NCBI GenBank assembly: GCA_051003795.1
Contig: JBPCKZ010000064.1
Location: 1-62,619 of the forward strand
DNA from: JALYXS01 sp051003795
GTDB lineage: Bacteria > Acidobacteriota > Terriglobia > Bryobacterales > Bryobacteraceae
Length of the DNA stretch: 62,619 bases
Direction: 5' to 3'
Position numbers and translations under genes: made by a program. The notes under the pieces are model-generated. The model saw only the letters and a program-made list of their open reading frames with translations. It had not been told where the DNA came from and searched no databases. Shown piece after piece: positions 9,555 through 17,878 of this stretch; positions within the stretch are counted from its first letter, which is position 1, and every line of letters starts with the position of its first letter.

Positions 9555-10924
9555 TCGACACGCCGCTCGCGGGTAAAAAGGCACGAGGTCTCCTATCTTC
9601 CACGCGCGATGCATTCCGGGAAGCATGGACCGATTGGGCCGACGACTATAAGAATCTGATTAGCGCCTGGGAAGCGGTCCGCGAGAGCGGCAAACTCTCG
9701 TTCCTGAATGCCATTGCTCATCAAGCGAACGCCATGTGGCGCAAGACCGTCATCGAAGAACTCGCAACTCGTCGGTTTCTGCCGCGGTACGGATTTCCAA
9801 TTGGGCTGCAGTCGCTTACCAGCCCGAACTTCCAGTACGACGCGGTTGCGCCGGTGAGCCTTGAGCGCGACGGCATCCTTGCGGTGAGCGAATATGTGCC
9901 TGGATCAATCGTGCTGGCCGCGGGGAAGACATACGCTTCGCACGGCTTGGTAAGTTTCTGGGGAAAGACCACAGGAGAAAAGGAGTTTGGCATTCGACTC
10001 TGGAAGTACAACTGTTTGAGCGGTCACGTCTGGTATCGGAATTGGAAGGACGACCAACTCGGCTGTGGAGTTCCCGGATGCGAAAGCGTAAAAGAGGACA
10101 GTGGGAAGCTTCTGCTTGTACCGAAGTACGGCTATTCGACCGCAGCATCTGAGCCTCCGTCTTGGTCGGGCAACCCGGAAAGAGTAGGCAGAACACAGAT
10201 CCTTTCGACTGCTTTCCTCACACCAAGCCAGGACCGAACTCGTACTCTTGATGATTTCGGTGGGATTCGAGGTTTGAGAGCCGTGCTATGCGAAGGCGGC
10301 GAACTGCTGGCAAGTAACAGCGGCGAATCAAACTTCGGATTTGCGATTTGTACAAAATGCGGTTACGCCGACAGCGAGAAGAAAACTGGTCTTGGGCGCG
10401 AAAAGCTGCCGCTGAACTTTGACGTACACATTCCGTTGAACAGGCAGAAAGGACGATGCTGGCAAAGTGCCGAAGCCCCGGTTCTACGCAATCATCACCT
10501 TGCGGCGCTTCAGGTTACAGATCTGGTAGAGCTTGACTTCACCCGCGTCAACCACCCTGGACTGACCGAGGCGACGATAAAGACACTCGGCTTCGCTCTA
10601 AAACTTGCCGGGGCGGAAATACTGGAACTCGACTCGCGCGAGATTGGGGTAACTGGGTGCCGGATCGGTCAATTTGGCCGGTGGGGGCTCCAGCTTTTCG
10701 ACAGTGCCGCCGGAGGAGCAGGCCACGCCGCGGAGCTTTTTGGAAATGGAAAAGAGTGGCTGGTGCGGGCAAGCGAACTCATGTTTCGTAACGCAGATCA
10801 TGACCAACGCTGTATTTCGGCTTGTTTGCGGTGCCTGCTCATCTCAGCCAGCCAAGGCGATTATGAGGCAGGCCTGCTCCAGAGGAACCAAGCGTTTACG
10901 CTGCTTGGAGAATTACTCCAGTGA
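9539..10924 (+). CDS. DUF1998-domain protein, C-terminal partner or severed end of the helicase
   Basis: 461 residues if the TTG at 9539 is used; there is no ribosome-binding site and it overlaps the helicase end by 16 bases in the -1 frame. Residues about 360-440 carry the DUF1998 pattern: FDSAAGGAGHAAEL, then CISACLRC-L and a late LLQRNQAF. Earlier Cys pairs (CGVPGC, CTKCG) add likely zinc sites. The first residues continue the helicase smoothly if the frame is shifted (ENNPETIESAICALL to TPLAGKKARGLL), so one ~1690-residue DruE-like protein is the simplest ancestral form. A separate DrmB-like gene is possible, but DrmB proteins normally have their own start. The stop TGA overlaps a following GTG. 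Confidence 0.75.
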   Translation: MCSPLIDTPLAGKKARGLLSSTRDAFREAWTDWADDYKNLISAWEAVRESGKLSFLNAIAHQANAMWRKTVIEELATRRFLPRYGFPIGLQSLTSPNFQYDAVAPVSLERDGILAVSEYVPGSIVLAAGKTYASHGLVSFWGKTTGEKEFGIRLWKYNCLSGHVWYRNWKDDQLGCGVPGCESVKEDSGKLLLVPKYGYSTAASEPPSWSGNPERVGRTQILSTAFLTPSQDRTRTLDDFGGIRGLRAVLCEGGELLASNSGESNFGFAICTKCGYADSEKKTGLGREKLPLNFDVHIPLNRQKGRCWQSAEAPVLRNHHLAALQVTDLVELDFTRVNHPGLTEATIKTLGFALKLAGAEILELDSREIGVTGCRIGQFGRWGLQLFDSAAGGAGHAAELFGNGKEWLVRASELMFRNADHDQRCISACLRCLLISASQGDYEAGLLQRNQAFTLLGELLQ

Positions 10925-11255
10925 CCAAAATGGCGTATTTGACAGCGTTCAGGCCCGGCAATTCTGCAGGGCGCGGAATTCTCTGGGTTTGGCCCGCGCA
11001 GAGCGCCCCGCCGTGTTGGACGGGGCCGTCAACAAAGGCTTCCTGTCAACTGGAGAAACCAGAGAATTCGCAAGTGAAAACGTGGGGTTCGGCCTCAACC
11101 GCAGGGGTTGAGTGCGCCCTCCCAGGAAGCCTCTCTTCCAACTGAAGAGAACGCGACGCACGCAAAAGCCTGCGGAATGTTGGGGATAGGCGCGACGGTG
11201 AACGCGGGCGCTGCCGTCAACAAAACGGGGCGTTGCAGTTGGTAAGGAAAAGTAG
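10925..11255. other. Gene-poor stretch between the helicase cluster and tRNA-Gln
   Basis: A GTG at 10921 overlaps the DUF1998 stop as GTGA and opens a 74-residue frame (MTKMAYLTAFRPGNSAGRG...), but after about 22 residues it becomes Ser/Pro-rich and is not recognisable. It may be the stub of a lost third gene. The right copy of the 17-base direct repeat lies at 11017-11033. The 12-mer gccgtcaacaaa occurs at 11025-11036 and again at 11213-11224, and its first nine bases also occur at 860-868. No other gene is evident. Confidence 0.4.
11017..11033. repeat. 17-bp direct repeat, right copy
   Basis: Identical to 852-868. It lies 92 bases after the DUF1998 stop and about 220 bases from tRNA-Gln, so the two copies bracket the complete helicase gene cluster. 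Confidence 0.4.
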
Positions 11256-11329
11256 TGGCTCCCCGGCATGGATTCGAACCACGATTCACGGCTCCAAAGG
11301 CCGCTGTCCTACCATTAGACGACCAGGGA
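11256..11329 (-). tRNA. tRNA-Gln (anticodon TTG)
   Basis: The minus strand folds as a complete cloverleaf: acceptor stem TCCCTGG pairing with CCGGGGA (one T-G pair), anticodon loop CTTTGGA with anticodon TTG on a five-pair stem, T arm with GGTTCGAATCC, and an encoded 3' CCA. It is 74 nt long. Its position at the end of an accessory island is typical of an integration site, although no repeat of its 3' end is visible in this window. Confidence 0.95.
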
Positions 11330-11497
11330 AAGGAGAACTTCTGGTTCCAGTGTAACGTAACCGCCAGTCGCCGCCCTTATGGGGGTTCCTACTCGATCGC
11401 AATCGCTCGATTCGGATTTCGCAACTGCGTGGTCTGCCAACGCTGACGCGAAAACCCCGTTCGCACAAACCGTCGAACGGGAAGGCCGCCGGTACGA

Positions 11498-12340
11498 CTA
11501 ACTTTTTCCGGCTGGAGATCCCGGATTCGCTTTCTGACGCTCCCATTCCTTGCGGAAAGTCGCCTCCCGCTCGGCAATGTAAGCCCGATAACCGTCCGGA
11601 TCGATGAATGGATTCTTTCCTCCATCCTTCATCTTTTGGTACTTCGCTTTCAGGCCGAAGTAGGCGCCGTGAGCGCCCAGAAAGATGTCGCATGGCAAGC
11701 TCTTCAGGACAGCGAAGGTCTTAGCGTAATCTTCCGCAATTCCCGGGTACTTCTTGTTACCCACCAGAATGTAGCCGGGATTCACGTTGGGGCTACCCAC
11801 AATGACGACGTCCAGAGTCCGGCCGCCATCGCGAACCTGAGTGGTCCAGGTGGTGCATCCAATGGTATGGCCGGGCGTAATGCGCGCGGTTAATTGCGTG
11901 TCTCCAAGCTTGACCGTATCTCCGTCGTGCAAGATGCGATCCACATGAGCCCCTGGCCGACCCGAAGCCTTACTTTCGACGTCGGGGGCATCGGCATCCA
12001 TCACCATCAATTTCGCCCCAGTCTCTTTCTGGATCAAACCGACCGCCGCGTCGTGGTCGCCATGGGCGTGACTGATCAGTATGATTTTCGTGTCGTTGTA
12101 CTTGAAGCCAAGCTGCTCGATGCTTTTGCGAAGTAACGGCAGGTCTTGCGCGAAATTCGCGTTGATCAGAATGTTTCCCAGCGGGGTATTGAACAGATAG
12201 ATCGCGAGATCGGCCGTACCCACGTAGTACAGGTTCCCCGCAATCTTAAATGCTGGAAACTCGCGGTGCCAGTCCGGATTGCCTTGCCCCGGCAATGCAG
12301 GCAGGAAAACGAGGAGCGAAAGCATTGTGCGCCGGAACAT
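11498..12340 (-). CDS. Secreted metallo-beta-lactamase-fold hydrolase, subclass B3 type
   Basis: 280 residues with a short signal peptide (residues 1-19, MFRRTMLSLLVFLPALPGQG). All B3 metal ligands are present: HAHGDH at 91-96 supplies the His/His and Asp/His ligands, H158 lies in TPGHT and H224 in HGAY. B3 enzymes are periplasmic zinc hydrolases that open beta-lactam rings, but many relatives in soil bacteria act on other substrates such as lactones. Whether this one gives resistance cannot be read from the sequence. It is followed on the same strand by a PIG-L deacetylase, 34 bases before whose start region this gene begins; no shared pathway is obvious. Confidence 0.85.
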   Translation of the reverse strand: MFRRTMLSLLVFLPALPGQGNPDWHREFPAFKIAGNLYYVGTADLAIYLFNTPLGNILINANFAQDLPLLRKSIEQLGFKYNDTKIILISHAHGDHDAAVGLIQKETGAKLMVMDADAPDVESKASGRPGAHVDRILHDGDTVKLGDTQLTARITPGHTIGCTTWTTQVRDGGRTLDVVIVGSPNVNPGYILVGNKKYPGIAEDYAKTFAVLKSLPCDIFLGAHGAYFGLKAKYQKMKDGGKNPFIDPDGYRAYIAEREATFRKEWERQKANPGSPAGKS

Positions 12341-12374
12341 ATTTTTAAATGAACCTCATAGATTAGGATACACG

Positions 12375-13103
12375 TTAGGGCAGCAGGCCCTTGGCGCTGC
12401 GTGCGTGTCTCACGAAAGCTTCCGCCTGCCGGTACCCGCTTTCGATGCCGCGGAACCGCGCGACCTCCGACTGAAGCGCATAAAATTTATCCGGGTTTTG
12501 CGAGGCGTGGGCATAACACGCCTCTCTCTTGCGGGCCTCGGTCGGCGAAATATCGACGTAGTCCGTCGGCGAAAACATCTGCGTGTCTTCGCCATCCGAC
12601 ACTTCGTAGAAGTAGAAGGCGAATGTCCTGCCCAATTTCAGCCACGCGTCGTAGGCAAGCATGGAAATCGCGCGGTGATCCGCATGGTTGTCGACCGGCC
12701 AGTGGGTAAAGAGCACGTCCGGTTTTTCGGCTGCCACGAGGGCGCGAAATTCGTCGTAGTGGCTGCGATCGACGATAGCGTGCCCGTCGCACTGGTCCGC
12801 GAACGCGGCGCGGACCTTCAGAATCTCGCAAGCCCTTCGCGCTTCCGGCACTCGCACGTCGCTGCCCCGATTTGGCCTCGATTCCGGACAGCTCTTCTCT
12901 CCGCGGTTCAAGTATAAAAGAGTAACGACGTGGCCCAGATCCGCATAGCGGGCGACAGTGCCCCCGCAACCGTACTCCGGATCGCCCGGATGTCCGCCCG
13001 TGACAACAATTCGGAGCCGGCCATCCGACGGCTTGCCCGCCGCCTGGCTAAGTGCGATCGCGAGTCCCGAGCGGATCAGTTGCCTGCGAGATGGAAAATG
13101 CAT
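12375..13103 (-). CDS. PIG-L/LmbE-family deacetylase
   Basis: 242 residues. An N-terminal Arg pair followed by a hydrophobic segment (RRQLIRSGLAIALSQAAG) suggests export. The family metal site is present as GGHPGDPE (36-43, variant of AHPDDE) and HWPVDNHADHR (134-144, matching HPDH). PIG-L enzymes are zinc-dependent and remove N-acetyl groups from sugars such as N-acetylglucosamine conjugates. The first motif carries an unusual Pro between Asp and Glu, so activity is likely but not certain. Substrate unknown. Confidence 0.85.
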   Translation of the reverse strand: MHFPSRRQLIRSGLAIALSQAAGKPSDGRLRIVVTGGHPGDPEYGCGGTVARYADLGHVVTLLYLNRGEKSCPESRPNRGSDVRVPEARRACEILKVRAAFADQCDGHAIVDRSHYDEFRALVAAEKPDVLFTHWPVDNHADHRAISMLAYDAWLKLGRTFAFYFYEVSDGEDTQMFSPTDYVDISPTEARKREACYAHASQNPDKFYALQSEVARFRGIESGYRQAEAFVRHARSAKGLLP

Positions 13104-13162
13104 GTCTGGATCTTAGCCGCTTTACAAGGCTTACCCAAGCAGCTTCTAATCCGGGAAAGCGC

Positions 13163-13835
13163 TCAAGACCCGTGGACCTCTCTTAACTTGGCCCGGGGTC
13201 CGCGGGCCGACGATGCCGTCGACCGCCAGACCGTGCTCGCATGGAAATTCTTCGGCGGCGGATAGGAACTCCTGCTCATCGAGAGGGCCGGCCGGACCGC
13301 GGTAGTACCGTACCCCAGATTCGCGAGCCTTGCCTGCTGGCCGGAGGTCTCCTCCACTGGGTCCAAGTAAGCGATCTTGAGGTCGATTTCCCAGTCGAGC
13401 GGCAACTCCTTGCCATGGACAAGAACCGTTTCCTTCACGGTAAGACTGGCGCTCACGGCGGTTTTTCCAATCTTGTGCTCGATGAGGCCCGACCCGTCGC
13501 TAGTCAGGTCGAATTTATCGAGTTCGACCGCGAGGCGGCACGGCTTGCCGGCCAGTGGCTGGTTATATCCACGTTCCAGCTTGATCCTAAGGCTGAGGGG
13601 ATCGGTGAAGAGTTGGAACTTGTGGCGGTCGTCAGTCGGGACACTGACCTGCTTTGTTTCTTGGTAGGGGGTGAAGATTTTGTCGCCCGGGAAGAGCACG
13701 TTCCAGTTTGTGGCGCTTCGCCTTGAGATCGGCGTTGCTGGGATGTTCCCAGATGTTGCGGTACTGCGAAAAACCGTACGCAAGAGCGATCCCCGCGAGG
13801 TGCTCGCCCTGTTTTACCGTGTGGTATCCGCCCAT
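13163..13835 (-). pseudogene. LysM and peptidoglycan-binding protein, broken by several frameshifts
   Basis: The first ~40 codons from 13835 encode a LysM domain (YHTVKQGEHLAGIALAYGF). Around 13708 the frame jumps so that LKAKR is followed by TNWNVLFPGDKIF in another frame. Near 13305 it jumps again (ARLANLGY to YYRGPAGPLDEQEFL), and further changes near 13244, 13232 and 13190 are needed to read EEF-HAST-GLAVDGIVGPR-AKLREVHGS and the stop. The ancestral product was a ~220-residue LysM protein with a C-terminal peptidoglycan-binding repeat. At least two of the breaks are single-base changes in short homopolymers (TTT and CCCC), so sequencing error is possible; otherwise it is a pseudogene. Confidence 0.65.
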
Positions 13836-14027
13836 ATCGGCTGAGCAACCCGATTATAGCGTGGGCGGCCGGCCGCGGGGGCGAAAGTTGCAACGCCATT
13901 CCACATAAACTAAGTTGTTCAGTGAACGTGCGACCGATTAAAGTGTGGGGAACCCGATGAGTCAAGATGTGCCGGGAACACTGCACCGGGCTTCGAGCGG
14001 AGGAGTCACTCTCCCTGCGAGCGCGAG

Positions 14028-14711
14028 GTGCGCACATTTCCGATACGGCTGTTCGACCATCTATGGCGCCCGATTCCGAACGCGCCCTCTCGCGTGACGT
14101 ACGTTTCGAACATCGGCCCGACAGTCCAGAATGGAACCGCGGACGCGCGGGATTTCGTCACGGTGCGCGACGTGAAGGTGCCGGTTACGTGTACTGTCCG
14201 GTGGAACAATGTCCCGGCGGATGACGGCTCAAAGCATCCCTCTCCGGAAACGGCTGCGGGCGAAGAAAGTGCGCACCGCCGTTTGAAAAACCCGGGTTAC
14301 TTCTCGGAAGATGCCGAGGCGGACAACATCCTGGCGTTCCAGCGCGATTACGAGCGGAAGTTCGGCTTGGCGGAGAATGGGGTGTTGGATGCCCCCACCA
14401 AGCGCGCGCTCAAAGCCGTGCACGACAGCTTCACTCCCGACCCATTCACGAATATTTTCGACGAACGGCGTTTCCCGACGCTCGATCCCTAGAAAAGCAA
14501 AGGAGCCCACGGCGCGGCATCTGTTCCCCATCCGCACCCAAGAAATCCAGACGTCGATGCGTTCTTTTCCGACGAGTTCGGCACACTTCATCTCTTCGGC
14601 GTTACGAGCCAGCCCGGCGGCGCCGGCGAAACCAAAGTGAAGGTTCGGAAAAGCCTGTTTTTTGGGCATTTCCGGAATGTAACGGAGGTTGGCCGGCAGG
14701 GATGGTTTTAG
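14028..14711 (+). pseudogene. Peptidoglycan-binding-domain protein with an in-frame stop
   Basis: The frame opens at a GTG at 14028 (MRTFPIRLFDHLWRPIPNAP), passes through a likely beta-sandwich region (RDVKVPVTCTVRWNN) and then a peptidoglycan-binding type 1 repeat (YFSEDAEADNILAFQRDYE, GVLDAPTKRALKAVHD). A TAG at 14490-14492 interrupts it, but the same frame stays open and protein-like to a TAG ending at 14711 (SVPHPHPRNPDVDAFFSDEF). So the gene has probably acquired a nonsense codon; a genuine 154-residue product ending at 14492 is the alternative. It is divergent from the broken LysM gene, and the two probably once worked together in the envelope or a secretion structure. Confidence 0.6.
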
Positions 14712-14811
14712 GCCGGATGCTCCCGATGCCCCCGTCCGAGCATGGCTCTCACCTGGCGGGTAATTCTCACTGGCGCCGCTTTTCGCGGAGTTATCATATA
14801 GAGCACACGCG

Positions 14812-15588
14812 ATGTCGATCCCGCCGATACCGCCGCCTCTCGAACACCTGGGCACGCGCCATTTCTCGTTTTACCCCCCGATCCTGAACATCGAGCATAA
14901 CGAGTGGACTTACCGCAGCTCCACCTGGTCGGAGATCCTGGTGGTGAACGTTCAGAGCGCGATGGAAGTCTGGATTCCGCGCCGCTTCCTGGGCGAGGTT
15001 TCGCGTATCGAAGATCCGGTTCTGATCGTGGGGCTGCTGAAAGAAATCGAATATAAAGGCGGCGCAATCTGGCCGCATCGGCGCCATGTGATCGAGATGC
15101 CTATCGCGGTCGGCGAGCGCCGGCTCCCGGTTCCCCAAAATGCGCAGCCCGCGCCCGTTGTCGGAATACGTCTCGAATCGAGCACCGACGTGCGCGCGGG
15201 CAAGATGGTCGTGGGTGCCCTGGTGGTCGGCGTCCTTGCCTGTCTGGTTGTGGCCAATACGGCGCGGCAATCGCAATTCCGGCAGCGGGTGAACTTTACC
15301 ACGCGCGATCAATCCTATCTGGAGTTGACGCGGGATGACGATTACTACGCCGTCGTCCGCAAACTTGGAGCGCCCGCGAGCGACCGCTGGCGTTCGGAAA
15401 CCGGTGAGCTGCAATATCGCGCATTGAGCTACCCCGATAGAGGCTACAAGGTGATCCTGATGGGCACTACGCGACCCGAAGCCCGATACATTGGCGCGGT
15501 GGATGAAGACTGGAACCCCGTGCACGTAGTGCAATACGCCACCGGCGGCAACAGCGGGGCGATGCTGCGCAATCTCCATAAGTTTTGA
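14812..15588 (+). CDS. Hypothetical protein with a central membrane segment
   Basis: 258 residues from an ATG at 14812. The N-terminal ~125 residues have no signal peptide. One transmembrane helix (about 131-150, MVVGALVVGVLACLVVANTA) is followed by a ~105-residue domain that is presumably outside the cytoplasm. I do not recognise a family. The stop overlaps the cstA start (TGATG), so it is the first gene of a cstA operon and may modulate or accompany the transporter; that link is inferred from position only. Confidence 0.7.
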   Translation: MSIPPIPPPLEHLGTRHFSFYPPILNIEHNEWTYRSSTWSEILVVNVQSAMEVWIPRRFLGEVSRIEDPVLIVGLLKEIEYKGGAIWPHRRHVIEMPIAVGERRLPVPQNAQPAPVVGIRLESSTDVRAGKMVVGALVVGVLACLVVANTARQSQFRQRVNFTTRDQSYLELTRDDDYYAVVRKLGAPASDRWRSETGELQYRALSYPDRGYKVILMGTTRPEARYIGAVDEDWNPVHVVQYATGGNSGAMLRNLHKF

Positions 15589-17651
15589 TGAAGACTTTTC
15601 TCCGCAATCTGCTCTGGTTCGCGGTGGCGGTCGCGGCGGCGCTTTGCCTGGGCATGATCGCGCTCCATCGCGGCGAGCGCATCGACAGCATCTGGCTGGT
15701 TCTCGCGGCGGCTTGCACGTACACGCTCGGATTCCGCTTTTACGCGAAATTCATCGCCGTTCGCGTGATGATGCTGAACAACGATCGCGCCACGCCCGCC
15801 GAGCGCTTGCGCAACGGCCACGATTTCGAGCCGACCAACAAATGGATCGTTTTCGGCCATCACTTCGCGGCTATCGCCGGGCCGGGCCCGTTGGTTGGCC
15901 CAGTGCTCGCGGCGCAATTCGGATACCTGCCGGGCACCTTGTGGATCATCATCGGCGCGGTCTTAGGAGGGGCGGTTCAGGATTTCGTGATCCTGTTCGC
16001 TTCGGTGCGGCGCGACGGCAAATCGCTCGGCCAGATGGCGCGCGAGGAGATCGGAAAGGTCGGCGGATTTATCGCCATGATTACGGTTCTGATGATCATG
16101 GTGATCCTGCTGGCGGTGGTGGGGTTGGTGGTGGTAAACGCGCTGGCCGGAAGCCCTTGGGGAACATTCACCATCGCCGCGACCATGCCGATCGCGCTGT
16201 TCATGGGCGTCTATTTGCGCTACTTGCGGCCGGGGCGAGTGCTCGAGTGTTCGGCGCTCGGTTTCGTCCTGGTGATGGCGAGCATTTTCGGCGGGCAATG
16301 GATTTCGCAATCGAGCTACGCGCCGATGTTTACTTTTTCCGCGCTCTTTCTCGCCATCTCCGTGATCGTTTACGGCTTTCTGGCAAGCGCCCTTCCCGTT
16401 TGGCTTTTGCTTGCTCCGCGCGATTACCTCAGCACTTTCGTGAAGCTCGGCGTAATAATAATGCTGGCTATCGGAATCTTGTTCGTCCGGCCGGAATTGC
16501 AAATGCCGGCATTCAGCCGGTTCGCCGATGGTACGGGGCCGATTTTTGCGGGCAAAATCTTCCCGTTCTGCTTCATCACCATTGCGTGCGGCGCGATTTC
16601 CGGGTTTCACGCCCTGATCTCATCGGGAACCACGCCGAAGATGCTGGCGAAGGAATGGCACGCGTGGCCCGTCGGTTACGGCTCCATGCTGCTCGAGAGT
16701 TTCGTGGCGATAATGGCGATGATCGCCTCGTGCGTGTTGCAGCCGGGCGTCTACTTCGCCGTGAACTCTCCGGCCGGAGTGATTGGAAAAACTGCCGCCG
16801 CCGCGGTCGCGACCATAAGCGCATGGGGATTTCCGGTGAGCGTCGCGGAGATGCAAACTCTCGCTGCCGGCGTGGGCGAGACCACGTTATTCAACCGCAC
16901 GGGCGGCGCCCCGTCGCTCGCTCTCGGAATGGCGCACATCTTCGCGCGCAGCGGCGGAGGGCAGGCGCTAATCGGCTTCTGGTACCACTTCGCGATCATG
17001 TTCGAGGCGCTTTTTATCCTGACGATCATCGATGCCGGAACGCGCGTCGGCCGGTTCATGTTGCAGGATTTCCTGGGCCATCTCTATAAACCGCTGGGGC
17101 GGACGAGCTGGATGCCGGGCGTGATCGCGACGAGCGCCACGGTGGTTTTGGCGTGGGGATATTTTCTGTATCAGGGCGTAATCGACCCGCTTGGCGGAAT
17201 CAATTCGCTGTGGCCGCTATTTGGAATCGCCAATCAACTGCTGGCGGCAATCGCGTTGTGCGTGGCGACCACAATTCTGCTCAAAATGCACGGAGCAAAG
17301 TACATGTGGGTGACATGCACGCCGCTCGCCTGGCTGGTCGCGGTCACCTTTACCGCGGCCTGGCAGAAGATCTTCTCGCCCGCGCCGCGGATCGGTTTTT
17401 TGGCGCAAGTGGCGCAACTGGAAGCGGCGATCCGCGCCGGCACAACCGCCGGGACGAGTGTTGGGGATACTCGGACTCTTATCTTCAACGCCCGGTTGGA
17501 TGCCGTGATTTGCGGGGCTTTTCTCGTATTGGTGGCTGTCGTGTTGATTGACTCGGTGCGAGTCTGGTTCGGGATTCTGCATGGAAACCGCGAGCGAACC
17601 GTGCGGGAATCGCCGTTTGTACCGTCGCAATTGCGGCCCGAGGAAACATGA
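15588..17651 (+). CDS. cstA: CstA-family carbon-starvation transporter
   Basis: 687 residues, starting at the ATG at 15588 in preference to the TTG one codon upstream. It is a polytopic inner-membrane protein with many hydrophobic helices. CstA signatures are present: a tightly conserved first cytoplasmic region (NKWIVFGHHFAAIAGPGPLV), followed by GGAVQDF and later FHALISSGTTPK. CstA proteins import peptides or, in paralogues, pyruvate when carbon is scarce. The 3' end overlaps a YbdD-family gene as ATGA, the usual partner arrangement. The closest subgroup (CstA or BtsT-type) cannot be decided here. Confidence 0.93.
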   Translation: MKTFLRNLLWFAVAVAAALCLGMIALHRGERIDSIWLVLAAACTYTLGFRFYAKFIAVRVMMLNNDRATPAERLRNGHDFEPTNKWIVFGHHFAAIAGPGPLVGPVLAAQFGYLPGTLWIIIGAVLGGAVQDFVILFASVRRDGKSLGQMAREEIGKVGGFIAMITVLMIMVILLAVVGLVVVNALAGSPWGTFTIAATMPIALFMGVYLRYLRPGRVLECSALGFVLVMASIFGGQWISQSSYAPMFTFSALFLAISVIVYGFLASALPVWLLLAPRDYLSTFVKLGVIIMLAIGILFVRPELQMPAFSRFADGTGPIFAGKIFPFCFITIACGAISGFHALISSGTTPKMLAKEWHAWPVGYGSMLLESFVAIMAMIASCVLQPGVYFAVNSPAGVIGKTAAAAVATISAWGFPVSVAEMQTLAAGVGETTLFNRTGGAPSLALGMAHIFARSGGGQALIGFWYHFAIMFEALFILTIIDAGTRVGRFMLQDFLGHLYKPLGRTSWMPGVIATSATVVLAWGYFLYQGVIDPLGGINSLWPLFGIANQLLAAIALCVATTILLKMHGAKYMWVTCTPLAWLVAVTFTAAWQKIFSPAPRIGFLAQVAQLEAAIRAGTTAGTSVGDTRTLIFNARLDAVICGAFLVLVAVVLIDSVRVWFGILHGNRERTVRESPFVPSQLRPEET

Positions 17652-17824
17652 AACGGCTCAAGAATTTCGCCCGGTTGGTTGTCGATCTGCTCCGCGAGAT
17701 CTCGGACGAAAGCGCCTACCGGCGTTATCTGGAAGGGCGCGGCGCCGTTCCTTCCGGCGTCGAATGGCGGCGCTTCTCCGAGCAGCGGCTCCGGGCAAAA
17801 TACGCCAGGGCCAAATGCTGCTAA
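17648..17824 (+). CDS. YbdD/YjiX-family small protein, CstA partner
   Basis: 58 residues, MKRLKNFARLVVDLLREISD..., ending in KCC. It overlaps cstA by 4 bases (ATGA). Family features are the central YRRYLEG stretch and the C-terminal Cys pair also seen in E. coli YbdD (which ends RCC); some relatives have selenocysteine at this site. It is believed to assist the transporter, but its mechanism is unsettled. The gene is easily missed because of its length. Confidence 0.85.
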   Translation: MKRLKNFARLVVDLLREISDESAYRRYLEGRGAVPSGVEWRRFSEQRLRAKYARAKCC

Positions 17825-17850
17825 AAAAATAGGGTACTAGAACTATTTTT
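17825..17850 (+). terminator. Possible AT-rich terminator after the cstA operon
   Basis: Directly after the YbdD stop, AAAAATAG (17825-17832) pairs with CTATTTTT (17843-17850) around a 10-base loop. The stem is AT-rich and the T run forms its 3' arm, so termination would be weak and possibly bidirectional. Confidence 0.35.
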
Positions 17851-17878
17851 CCGTCCGCGTGTTAAATTTTAGTCATCC

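Noticed and set aside
11256..11329. Duplicate tRNA-Gln 3' end as attachment site in the island
   Set aside because: I looked for a second copy of the tRNA 3' end near the left of the window and did not see one; the far boundary may lie outside the window.
15644..17089. 481-codon frame overlapping cstA on the same strand
   Set aside because: Arg/Gly/His-rich out-of-frame reading of cstA; no motif and no ribosome-binding site.
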